From Acidobacteriaceae bacterium (GTDB taxonomy: Bacteria; Acidobacteriota; Terriglobia; Terriglobales; Acidobacteriaceae), in NCBI GenBank assembly GCA_025462785.1, contig JAOAPG010000236.1, positions 1 to 14,197 on the forward strand: 14,197 nt of DNA, in the 5' to 3' direction. The notes under the pieces were generated by a model. That model did no database searches. It saw nothing but the letters and a program-made list of their open reading frames with translations, and was not told where the DNA came from. The position numbers were made by a program, and so were the translations under genes. Position 1 is the first letter of the stretch. Every line of letters begins with the position of its first letter. This document shows, piece after piece, positions 7,627-14,197 of the stretch.

Positions 7627-8093
7627 TAGTAGGTGGCCTTGTTCGGCTGTGCTTCCCATGCACGAAAGGCCGCGAGCGCTTCTTCATGCATCATCTGAAC
7701 CATTGGGATTCGGCGCTCCGAATGGGGCTGTAAGATTTCCCGGTAAATGAACGAATCGTCAAGTCCTATCCGGGCCGCGTCATCGGCGATATTGCCGTAA
7801 TAGACACCAGAGAGGCGCGCCCAATAGATTGCTCCAAGGCACATTGGGCAAGGCTCACAGGAGGTGTAAAGCGCACAATCCTTCAGCTCAAAGCGACCGA
7901 GTTTCTGGCATGCTTGGCGGATGGCGAAAACTTCAGCGTGAGCCGTGGGATCATTGTTTAGAGTAACCTGATTCACCCCTTCAGCAATGATGTCATTGTT
8001 TTTTACGATAACCGTGCCGAAGGGGCCGCCCCGGCCCGAGCAAACATTCTCGATTGAGAGCTGAATGGCGCGAGCCATGAATGCGTCGCTCAT
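7626..8093 (-). CDS. guaD: Guanine deaminase (cytidine-deaminase fold)
   Basis: This 155-residue cytosolic zinc enzyme converts guanine to xanthine and ammonia. The zinc site is complete: HAE with ligand His52 and catalytic Glu54, and PCPMC with Cys82 and Cys85 (81-85). The sequence follows Bacillus subtilis GuaD closely in length and in motifs recalled from that protein: GGPFG (22-26), NDPTAHAE (47-54), YTSCEPCPMCLGAIYWA, and the C-terminal DDSFIYREI (112-120) belonging to the tail that swaps between subunits in GuaD. This tail separates it from tRNA adenosine deaminase TadA. It lies 102 bp after add and overlaps the permease gene by one base. The start is ATG 8093, with only a weak GGAA upstream. 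Confidence 0.93.
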   Translation of the reverse strand: MSDAFMARAIQLSIENVCSGRGGPFGTVIVKNNDIIAEGVNQVTLNNDPTAHAEVFAIRQACQKLGRFELKDCALYTSCEPCPMCLGAIYWARLSGVYYGNIADDAARIGLDDSFIYREILQPHSERRIPMVQMMHEEALAAFRAWEAQPNKATY

Positions 8094-8154
8094 GTTTTTT
8101 ATTTTTCCGACAAGACAATGGCTAAAAGTGTGTAGATTGCGTGCTTGGGAAGTG

Positions 8155-8183
8155 AGTATAAGCTGTGGCTTGAGAATTCGTAA
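8155..8183 (-). promoter_or_regulatory. Putative promoter for guaD-permease
   Basis: In the 102-bp add-guaD gap, the minus strand has TATACT (8160-8155, five of six -10 bases) 17 nt after TTACGA (8183-8178, three of six -35 bases). A start near 8148 would leave a 55-nt leader before guaD. If real, guaD and the permease can be transcribed independently of add. The -35 box is weak. Confidence 0.35.
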
Positions 8184-8195
8184 GAGCGTTCCAGG

Positions 8196-9281
8196 TTATG
8201 CCCTAGAGACCAAAGATTCGCGCGCCTTGGCATACCCTGGTTTGAGCACCTTGTAGATGAAATCGCATCGTTGATTGTAGGGCAGGAAGGCGCTCTTCAT
8301 GGCGTTGATAGTAAGCCTTTCGAAGTCATCCAGCGACAGACCAAAGGTATTCGCGGCAGCCTCGAACTCTTTTGTCATGGAGGTATCGCTCATCAACCGG
8401 TTATCGGTGTTGAGGGTAACGCGGAATTTTTCCTGATACAAGATTTTGAAAGGATGCTCAGCCAGGCTGGGAGTCGCGCCAGTATGGACATTGCTGATGA
8501 GGCAAATCTCCAGCGGGATGCGCTTATCTAGAACATACTGAGCAAGGTCGCCCAGCTTTGCCACTTTGCCGTCCACAACGGCGAAGTCGTCAATTAATCT
8601 CGTCCCATGTCCGATGCGATGCGCCCCGCAGTACTGAATCGCCTGCCAGATGGACTCTTTCCCGTAGCCCTCGCCCGCGTGAATGGTGATATTGAAGTTC
8701 TCCCGCTGAATATAGTGAAAAGCGTCTACGTGCCTCTTGGGAGGATGGCCGCCTTCCTCTCCTGCAATATCGAAGCCGACTACGCCGCGCTCACGGAAAT
8801 CGACGGCCAGTTCGGCCATTTCAAGCGAAACATTCATGTTTCGCATGGCGCAGATGATCAATCCGGAGCGGACTCCAAAGTCTTTTCGCCCGCGCTCCAA
8901 TCCTTTCAGCACCGAGGAAACTACCTGTTGATGGGTCAATCCCTTGCTGGTGTGAAAAATTGGGGCGAAACGAGTCTCAAAATAAACCACTCCATCTTTA
9001 CTTAAATCCTCAGCCTGTTCATAGGCGACCCGCTCCAGCGCTTCTTCCGTTTGCATTACAGCAATCGTATGATCGAAGCCTTCCAAATATTTAGCGAGGC
9101 TGCCCTTATTCGCGCCTCGATGAAACCAATCGGCTAAAGCTTGCGGATCATTGGTCGGAAGTCCGGAGTATTTCGTATCCTTTGCCAATTCGATAACAGT
9201 TTGTGGCCGTAGCACTCCATCCAGATGCTCGTGCAGAAGTACTTTGGGAAGGGATCTCAGTAGGACATTAGTGAGCTTCAT
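8196..9281 (-). CDS. add: Adenosine deaminase
   Basis: This 361-residue TIM-barrel zinc hydrolase converts adenosine (and usually deoxyadenosine) to inosine in the cytosol. All catalytic landmarks are present: HEHLDG (His17, His19), the substrate-binding loop FDIAGEE (170-176), HAGE (His201, proton-shuttling Glu204), HRIGHG (His225) and TLNTDN (Asp293). NTDNRLMSDTSMT in place of the NTDDP form matches the longer bacterial subgroup familiar from actinomycetes. The start ATG 9281 is well supported by CGGAG five nt upstream. It heads the purine block with guaD and a purine permease, consistent with use of nucleosides and bases as nitrogen or purine sources. 6-aminodeoxyfutalosine deaminase or adenine deaminase are family alternatives, but the motif set favours adenosine. 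Confidence 0.93.
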   Translation of the reverse strand: MKLTNVLLRSLPKVLLHEHLDGVLRPQTVIELAKDTKYSGLPTNDPQALADWFHRGANKGSLAKYLEGFDHTIAVMQTEEALERVAYEQAEDLSKDGVVYFETRFAPIFHTSKGLTHQQVVSSVLKGLERGRKDFGVRSGLIICAMRNMNVSLEMAELAVDFRERGVVGFDIAGEEGGHPPKRHVDAFHYIQRENFNITIHAGEGYGKESIWQAIQYCGAHRIGHGTRLIDDFAVVDGKVAKLGDLAQYVLDKRIPLEICLISNVHTGATPSLAEHPFKILYQEKFRVTLNTDNRLMSDTSMTKEFEAAANTFGLSLDDFERLTINAMKSAFLPYNQRCDFIYKVLKPGYAKARESLVSRA

Positions 9282-9386
9282 GAATGCTCCGAGACTTGTC
9301 GGTTGCAGTTATGTTCCGAAGAGGATAGAACTCAACCAATGATACACGGGGCGGATCAGCACAAAGCATGCCGCAGTCCTCCATCA

Positions 9387-11843
9387 TTAGTCAGCTGAGG
9401 AAAATTCGAGCGTCTGTTCCATCAGGCGATCAACTTCTTCAGCGACTCTAATAGACGCGGCTTCACCGGCGGCGCGTCCAAGGGCACGGTAACTCTCGAA
9501 ATGCGCTTCGTCGAACCACTGGTTGGCGGTACTGTCATTGGGGAAGTGCGGATTTTTTGCTACGTACCCGATCACATCGGCGGGATCACCAGCAACGAGA
9601 GCCGGCTTTAAATAGATAATGACCCCGTCTTGCTCTGCGCGGCCCGGCATGTAGTGGATCTTACCGACGGCAAAGTGACTGGCGGCCGTACCGTCTCGCG
9701 GCTTAAGACTACTCGTGTCTACGTCGATCTCCACGCCAAAGTCGGAGCGGCACCGCTCCATGGCATTGTGCAGATCGCTAAAACCAGCATCGGAGTCACA
9801 GGAAGCGTCGCTGGCGATGATCAATTTGCAACCCCGGCGTACGAGCTCGTAAATCGCCAGATTTTCGAAGTGGCCTCCATCGGACAGATAGACATATTTG
9901 CTATCGTCATTCGTCGCGCCCATCAATTCCCGAAGCAGCCAATAGAAACCAACCTTGGGACTACCCTCGAGCCATTGCTTCTCCTTCATCGGATTCGCTA
10001 TCCACCAACCCAGACGTACATCGAACAGGGTCATGAGAAAGGCGAGAGCAGGCTGGGAGTAAGACCCCATGTTCGGGCTGGCCGCAGCACCCGAGATCGC
10101 GACCGCAGTTCCTAAGCTTATGCCGCTCGGGCATTCGGGTCGCTTGCTACCAGATTCCAGTGTAAGGCCGTAAGCCGATTGCCAGGAGTTGCCGTCCAAT
10201 ACTTCCCGCGTAAATCCAGAATAGAGCGGCGTAAAAGCGAAGCTCCGTGCCTTACGAGTTTGCAGCGCCAGCTCTTTTCCCCGGACGACGTTCAAGCTTG
10301 TATTCAGAATGGGTAGCGGCCGCCCATCTTTTGCGTCATTCGAACCTGGCGCAATTTGAAGACTAGCCAACGGCAAATCATCGGAGTCTGCAAAACCGGT
10401 AAACGGTTGGGCATTTCTGCCTCGCACCGAAGCGCCCAGATAACAGCGAACCAGACGGTTTCGGTAGAGGTGGTGAATCGAGAAGCCATTAATCTCTACG
10501 CGGCAAGAAAGTAAGAGGGCAATTACGGTGAAGCCGATGCATGCGATAGGTACCCTGGGATCGACGATATCTCCTGGCATTCCCCAGAGCGGAGTTGGAT
10601 CGGCAGACATCGCGAGAGTGATCTTGGCCGCCAGCAATGACAGTGCAAAAAGAAGCCCAACAATAAAGATATAGGGCGTCACCCGGGCTGCATATCCCAA
10701 GATTCTGTTGCGTGCTGAAGCGTCCGGTTCGATCTCGCCTGTCGCTTTACTCTTTCCAAATAAAACTCCATACAGCGTTGAAATTAACCACACTGCCGTT
10801 CCTGCAGTAAGCCTCTTGTGTCCTTGTGCGTTCCAGAGCCTAGCGAGATGGTAGGGAACATACACCGCCACCGAAAAAAGCAGGAACCAGCCCACGCTGT
10901 ACAACATCAACCAGCCACCGAGGCGTCCCCACCACTCCCGGTGCGCATCGCCCATCCCGTGCCCCATTAATCCAACGTGGAGAACGGCAGCGATAAGCAT
11001 GATTGCAACGAACACGGGCGGCCCGAACGTCAACACATGCCAAACAGAGTAGGTGGTCTGTGGAGCGAATGTAGTTTCCGGGCGGATCAAAATTTTGGCG
11101 AAAGCTATGAAGAGATAGCCAATCACGAAACCGGTAATCGCGGCAGTTGTGAGGACCAGGGAAGGATTCGGTCCGGCTTGCGCTGACAGCCCTTTCTTAG
11201 CAGTAACTGCCCAGCGAACCACGAAGGCTCCTAGCCACATCCCGAAATACATGCACATAGCGAGCAGCGACGGAGCCCAGAGCGGATGGGCCAAAATGTT
11301 CCAATCTACAAACAGATGGCCGAGAGCATAACTGAATAGAGCAGCCGACAACATCAAGGGGATAACTATGAATGCCTGAATCGCCCACTGGTGTGTAGAC
11401 CAGGGGTACTTTTCCCTGGCCCTCGGATCGACCCAAACCATATTCAAGCCAATGAAGATCATACCCAAGCCAACCAAAAGAAATCCAAGCGCCCCAGCGA
11501 AAAGTTGGGCACTTAGCGTTTCTTGAAGGAATGTAATTTGCCATTGTGACAAGTCTTCCGCAGCTTCAAGCAAGTGCGGTAGGTATGCAATACTCCGAGG
11601 CAGCAGAAGTAGCGAAAGCAGCAGGCACACCAGAATGCTCAAATTGAGCGCAGTGTTGCGCAGATAACTAGCCGCGAAGGCCCAGAAGTCCGCCCCCAAG
11701 ATTCCTTTGCGTGGAGTGAGATAGTTGCTGTAATTGCGAAGGAAATGTACCTCGGGCGGATCGGCTGCGTTTGTGACCGAATAGGATTTAATCGAGAGAC
11801 GATCTTCGACTTCCCTGATTCGATCTTCTGGTGGTGCATCCAT
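9387..11843 (-). CDS. Membrane and C-terminal catalytic part of a patatin-like phospholipase (frame 2 of a split gene)
   Basis: This 818-codon frame carries the larger part of a patatin-like acyl hydrolase. After HFLRNYSNYLTPRKG (33-47) there are about ten hydrophobic segments between residue 50 and roughly 460, then a soluble region with the patatin aspartate motif SDGGHFENLAIYEL, where Asp655 is the second member of the Ser-Asp catalytic dyad. The serine and the oxyanion-hole glycines are not here but in the overlapping upstream frame (12106-11639). ATG 11843 lies inside patatin-coding sequence and has no good ribosome site, so it is probably not a natural start; the frame is better read as the continuation of the upstream piece after a shift of -1. 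Likely role: lipid acyl hydrolysis at a membrane. Substrate unknown. Confidence 0.85.
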   Translation of the reverse strand: MDAPPEDRIREVEDRLSIKSYSVTNAADPPEVHFLRNYSNYLTPRKGILGADFWAFAASYLRNTALNLSILVCLLLSLLLLPRSIAYLPHLLEAAEDLSQWQITFLQETLSAQLFAGALGFLLVGLGMIFIGLNMVWVDPRAREKYPWSTHQWAIQAFIVIPLMLSAALFSYALGHLFVDWNILAHPLWAPSLLAMCMYFGMWLGAFVVRWAVTAKKGLSAQAGPNPSLVLTTAAITGFVIGYLFIAFAKILIRPETTFAPQTTYSVWHVLTFGPPVFVAIMLIAAVLHVGLMGHGMGDAHREWWGRLGGWLMLYSVGWFLLFSVAVYVPYHLARLWNAQGHKRLTAGTAVWLISTLYGVLFGKSKATGEIEPDASARNRILGYAARVTPYIFIVGLLFALSLLAAKITLAMSADPTPLWGMPGDIVDPRVPIACIGFTVIALLLSCRVEINGFSIHHLYRNRLVRCYLGASVRGRNAQPFTGFADSDDLPLASLQIAPGSNDAKDGRPLPILNTSLNVVRGKELALQTRKARSFAFTPLYSGFTREVLDGNSWQSAYGLTLESGSKRPECPSGISLGTAVAISGAAASPNMGSYSQPALAFLMTLFDVRLGWWIANPMKEKQWLEGSPKVGFYWLLRELMGATNDDSKYVYLSDGGHFENLAIYELVRRGCKLIIASDASCDSDAGFSDLHNAMERCRSDFGVEIDVDTSSLKPRDGTAASHFAVGKIHYMPGRAEQDGVIIYLKPALVAGDPADVIGYVAKNPHFPNDSTANQWFDEAHFESYRALGRAAGEAASIRVAEEVDRLMEQTLEFSSAD

Positions 11844-12106
11844 GCCATGAGCCAGCCCCCGATATAACCTCCACCAGAAACAGTCGAGACGTAATCCAGC
11901 GTACGTAAGAGCCGCGCTTGCGCGAACGCTTGCAGAACCCCCAGATCGAAGGTTGCGCTGCGTATTCCACCACCGGAGAAGGCTAGGCCTATAAGGCTTT
12001 TCTCGGCTGCTGGGCGCTGTGGGTTAGCGTCAAGCCGCAAGCTTCTCGCGGTCTCGACCTGCATAACTTCTTGCCGTAATACTTCTTGAATAGGGGTGGA
12101 ACTCAT
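11639..12106 (-). CDS. N-terminal patatin domain with catalytic serine (frame 1 of a split gene)
   Basis: This frame encodes the beginning of the patatin-like phospholipase. ATG 12106 is well chosen: GGAGG lies five nt upstream and the protein then begins MSSTPIQEVLRQEV. The oxyanion-hole motif SGGGIRSATFDLG is at 44-56, and the nucleophile is Ser77 in STVSGGGYIGGW (74-85). The usual GxSxG is here TVSGG, as I recall for some membrane patatins. Patatin-like sequence ends about residue 93 (MAWMHHQK); from there to the stop at 11639 the frame reads unrelated sequence because the true continuation is in the other frame. Alone, this 155-residue product lacks the aspartate of the dyad and should be inactive. 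The longer open frame back to TTG 12292 is not supported. Confidence 0.8.
   Translation of the reverse strand: MSSTPIQEVLRQEVMQVETARSLRLDANPQRPAAEKSLIGLAFSGGGIRSATFDLGVLQAFAQARLLRTLDYVSTVSGGGYIGGWLMAWMHHQKIESGKSKIVSRLNPIRSQTQPIRPRYISFAITATISLHAKESWGRTSGPSRLVICATLRSI
11815..11843 (-). other. Frameshift junction in the patatin gene
   Basis: Similarity to a single patatin protein passes from the upstream frame (ending around MAWMHHQK) to the downstream frame (resuming around IREVEDRL) in this interval. The change is to the -1 frame, which corresponds to loss of one base (or gain of two) relative to an intact gene. No homopolymer or X-XXY-YYZ slippery heptamer is present, so a programmed shift is not indicated. 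A real mutation or an assembly error remain possible. Confidence 0.7.
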
Positions 12107-12307
12107 GGCTGCCTCCAAGCGAGACGGTGCTGTAGCGCAGGCCGTGATGATGTGCGAGTGGATGGAAAATTGGGAAGGAGCCGAGTTCCTCTGCAATCCT
12201 AGCAATGGCCCGGGCCCGTGATGACTGGCACCGTAGCAAGGAACCCGCGAAGAGGCAAGATCTTTGTGTCCTTTGTTACTAATTACGGACAACTTTGAGT
12301 TTCTAAT
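12107..12307. other. Intergenic gap between tpiA and the patatin gene
   Basis: These 201 bp follow the tpiA stop. The patatin frame stays open through most of the gap (to 12292), but without patatin similarity or a credible start. A weak TGTCC/GGACA inverted repeat with a 15-nt loop lies just after tpiA, but has no T-tract, so no terminator is called. The only firm signal is the GGAGG ribosome-binding site at about 12112-12116. Confidence 0.4.
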
Positions 12308-13060
12308 TCAGTATTTCACGACGGCCGCAAAAGACTTCGGATCTAGACTAGCTCCGCCAACCAGGGCTCCGTCGATTTCTCCTTCCGACATTAAAGCCTT
12401 GGCGTTCTCCGGCTTGACTGAGCCTCCGTAGAGAATTCGCATGCTATTGGCAAATTCTTCGCCGAAGGTTTTGGCGGCTTCGCCTCGGATCAGCCTGTGT
12501 GCATCGGCAGCCATCCGTGGTGTTGCCGTCTTGCCCGTACCGATTGCCCAAACCGGCTCGTAAGCGATGACCAACTTTCCGGCTTTTTTAGTTGAGACAG
12601 CATGGAACGCACGAACGCATTGACGGCGGAGTACGTCTTCGGTGAGTCCGGCTTCGCGCTCCTCCAGCACTTCACCTACACAAACAATGGGCGTGAGATC
12701 AGCTTCAAGCGCCGCTTTAAGCTTGAGGTTCACAGTGTCGTCCGTTTCGCCGAAGTATTCACGGCGCTCGGAGTGCCCGATGATGACGTGCGTACATCCA
12801 GTTGCCACCAGCATTGTTGCGGAAATCTCTCCGGTGTAGGCGCCTTCTTTTTCCCAGTAAAGGTTTTGACCGCCGATCGAGACGCTTGAGTTCTTAGAAG
12901 ATTCAACGGAGGCTCGAATATCCACGAACGGAGGACAGACGACGATTTCGTCGCGACCGTGTCCGGCAACCAGAGGAAGAAAGTTATGGAAGAAGTCGCG
13001 CGCCTGATCAGGCGTTTTGTACATCTTCCAATTGGCAGCCATCAGTTTTTTGCGAGCCAT
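12308..13060 (-). CDS. tpiA: Triosephosphate isomerase
   Basis: This 250-residue TIM-barrel enzyme interconverts dihydroxyacetone phosphate and glyceraldehyde 3-phosphate in glycolysis and gluconeogenesis. The full active site is visible: Asn10 and Lys12 in AANWKM, His96 in IIGHSERR, Glu168 in AYEPVWAIGTG, with loop 6 at about 170-179, and phosphate-binding YGGSVKPEN (211-219) and GALVGGASL (231-239). The length is normal. ATG 13060 has AAGGA about five nt upstream. The gene follows pgk on the same strand after 154 bp, the usual bacterial pgk-tpi arrangement. Nothing is unusual in the protein itself. Confidence 0.97.
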   Translation of the reverse strand: MARKKLMAANWKMYKTPDQARDFFHNFLPLVAGHGRDEIVVCPPFVDIRASVESSKNSSVSIGGQNLYWEKEGAYTGEISATMLVATGCTHVIIGHSERREYFGETDDTVNLKLKAALEADLTPIVCVGEVLEEREAGLTEDVLRRQCVRAFHAVSTKKAGKLVIAYEPVWAIGTGKTATPRMAADAHRLIRGEAAKTFGEEFANSMRILYGGSVKPENAKALMSEGEIDGALVGGASLDPKSFAAVVKY

Positions 13061-13173
13061 GATTTCCTTATGAGAATTGTTCTGAAGTCCCGAGCATTTA
13101 CCCGCAACGCCGGGTAGCGCTGCTCGCGGAATGCGAAGAAAATAGCCCGACCCAGGTCCACCACTCCAAAATC

Positions 13174-13215
13174 CGATGCCTAAGGTCCGGAGCCTAATGC
13201 CCAGAGCCTAACGCC
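13174..13215. repeat. Three tandem 14-bp repeats between pgk and tpiA
   Basis: The core GCCTAA recurs at 13178, 13192 and 13206, exactly 14 bp apart, inside imperfect units (CGGAGCCTAATGCC and CAGAGCCTAACGCC are the best two). The third unit reaches the last base of the pgk stop codon. The remaining gap to tpiA holds no gene. Confidence 0.6.
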
Positions 13216-14197
13216 TACTTTTTATCTGTCAACGCTTCCACCCCGGGCAGCTTCTTGCCTTCCAAGAATTCGAGCGACGCTCCTCCGCCGGTCGAGATAT
13301 GCGTAATCTTGTCCGCCACTCCTGCAGCATGCACGGCGGCTACGGAATCGCCTCCTCCAACTATCGATACCGCGCCGCCGTTGTCCGCAATCGCGCGGGC
13401 TACCTTGAAAGTGCCTTTCGAGAACGCCGGCATTTCGAATACGCCCATAGGACCATTCCAGAGAATAGTGCGAGCTTCGGATATTTCTTCCGAAAAGGCC
13501 TCGATTGTCTTGGGACCAATGTCCAACCCCATGAGATTGTCCGGGATTGGCTCACCTACTCCAATCGTGTGCGGCTTTGCGCTAGCCTCAAATTTTTCCG
13601 CAGCAATGTGATCTACGGGTAGCAGGATCTTTACGTCATGAGTCTTTGCCTCGTCGAGAAGCTGCCGCGCAAGATCAAGCTTGTCTTCCTCGACGCGGGA
13701 TTTACCGACCTTCTGACCTTGAGCTTTTAAAAACGTATAGGCCATTGCCCCGCCAATAATCAGTGTATTCACCTTACCCATGAGATTTTGGATTACGCCG
13801 ATCTTGTCGCTGACTTTGGCCCCGCCGAGAATCGCGATAAACGGATCCTCCGGAAACTGCAGCGCCTTGCCCATGTAGGAGAGTTCTTTCTCCATGAGCA
13901 GTCCGGCAGCGGATTTCTGCACAAACTTCGTAATGCCGACCGTCGACGCGTGCGCTCGGTGTGCCGTCCCGAAAGCATCATTGATATAAAAGTCGGCGAG
14001 CTTAGCGAGCTGCTTGGAAAACTTTTCGTCGTTAGCCTCTTCTTCGGGATGGAAACGAAGATTCTCAAGCAGCAGGCTCTGGCCTTTCTCAAGCTTTCCA
14101 GCCATCTCCTCCGCTTCCGGCCCGACGCATTCCGGACAGAACCCTACGTTCTCGAAACGAGCCAACTCTTTATCGAGCAACATGCGAAGCCGCTCGG
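13215..14197 (-). CDS. pgk: Phosphoglycerate kinase (5' end outside window)
   Basis: About 326 C-terminal residues of phosphoglycerate kinase are present, and the frame is open to the right window edge. Since the family is about 390-415 residues, roughly the first 70-80, with the N-terminal substrate-binding arginines, are missing. The ATG at 14183 is internal (preceded in frame by ERLR) and not the start. The enzyme transfers the acyl phosphate of 1,3-bisphosphoglycerate to ADP in the cytosol. Visible motifs are LLLENLRFHPEEE, NDAFGTAHRAHAST, GGAKVSDKIGVI, WNGPMGVFE and the nucleotide-binding GGGDSVAA, followed by STGGGASLEFLEGKKLPG near the end. It is upstream of tpiA. The stop is TAG at 13215-13217. 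Confidence 0.97.
   Translation of the reverse strand, partial: ERLRMLLDKELARFENVGFCPECVGPEAEEMAGKLEKGQSLLLENLRFHPEEEANDEKFSKQLAKLADFYINDAFGTAHRAHASTVGITKFVQKSAAGLLMEKELSYMGKALQFPEDPFIAILGGAKVSDKIGVIQNLMGKVNTLIIGGAMAYTFLKAQGQKVGKSRVEEDKLDLARQLLDEAKTHDVKILLPVDHIAAEKFEASAKPHTIGVGEPIPDNLMGLDIGPKTIEAFSEEISEARTILWNGPMGVFEMPAFSKGTFKVARAIADNGGAVSIVGGGDSVAAVHAAGVADKITHISTGGGASLEFLEGKKLPGVEALTDKK

Noticed and set aside
7627..7659. Longer start (ATG 7659) for the purine permease
   Set aside because: It has no ribosome-binding site and adds 11 untypical residues, whereas ATG 7626 forms a TAATG overlap with guaD.
11815..11843. Programmed -1 ribosomal frameshift in the patatin gene
   Set aside because: No X-XXY-YYZ heptamer in the upstream frame was found in the interval, so I treat the shift as a mutation or sequencing error until shown otherwise.
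12107..12292. N-terminal extension of the patatin frame to TTG 12292
   Set aside because: ATG 12106 has GGAGG at ideal spacing, and the extension shows no patatin similarity.
13174..13215. Repeats as a CRISPR array
   Set aside because: The units are 14 bp, directly adjacent with no spacers, and there are only three copies.

Overview
The window looks like chromosomal DNA from a soil-type bacterium, most likely an acidobacterium (class Terriglobia). That assignment is an inference from overall protein character: the lipoprotein-type GH36 glycosidase, the LacI regulator, the small DILNRVQALR-type protein and the multi-pass patatin. There is no rRNA or other phylogenetic marker here to prove it. 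Ten of the eleven gene loci lie on the minus strand, so transcription runs from high to low coordinates. No RNA gene, insertion sequence, phage gene or CRISPR array was seen.

Reading in the direction of transcription, the right end carries the glycolytic pair pgk (5' part cut off by the window) and tpiA, separated by about 150 bp that contain three 14-bp repeats. Next comes a large patatin-like phospholipase locus (12106 to 9387). It is broken by a reading-frame shift: the N-terminal piece carries the oxyanion-hole glycines and the catalytic serine, and the second piece carries about ten membrane segments and the catalytic aspartate. A purine-salvage block follows: adenosine deaminase (add), guanine deaminase (guaD) and an AzgA-type purine permease, the last two overlapping by one base (TAATG). 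A short plus-strand gene (6062..6256) converges on the permease gene.

The left half holds a sugar-flavoured set, all on the minus strand: a ribose-binding-protein-like periplasmic binding protein that has no signal peptide and no transporter partner, a small cupin without the usual metal histidines, a LacI-family repressor, an exported Amidohydro_2 enzyme, and a GH36-like alpha-galactosidase lipoprotein. The last of these runs off the left edge and its start codon overlaps the amidohydrolase stop (ATGA). The simplest reading is that the LacI protein senses a sugar or sugar derivative and controls the amidohydrolase-glycosidase pair, which act outside the cytoplasm on a galactoside-type substrate. 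The cupin and the signal-less binding protein may belong to the same regulon, but this is inference.

The points most worth a second look are the frameshifted membrane patatin, the signal-less orphan binding protein, and the coupled exported amidohydrolase plus GH36 lipoprotein under a LacI regulator.
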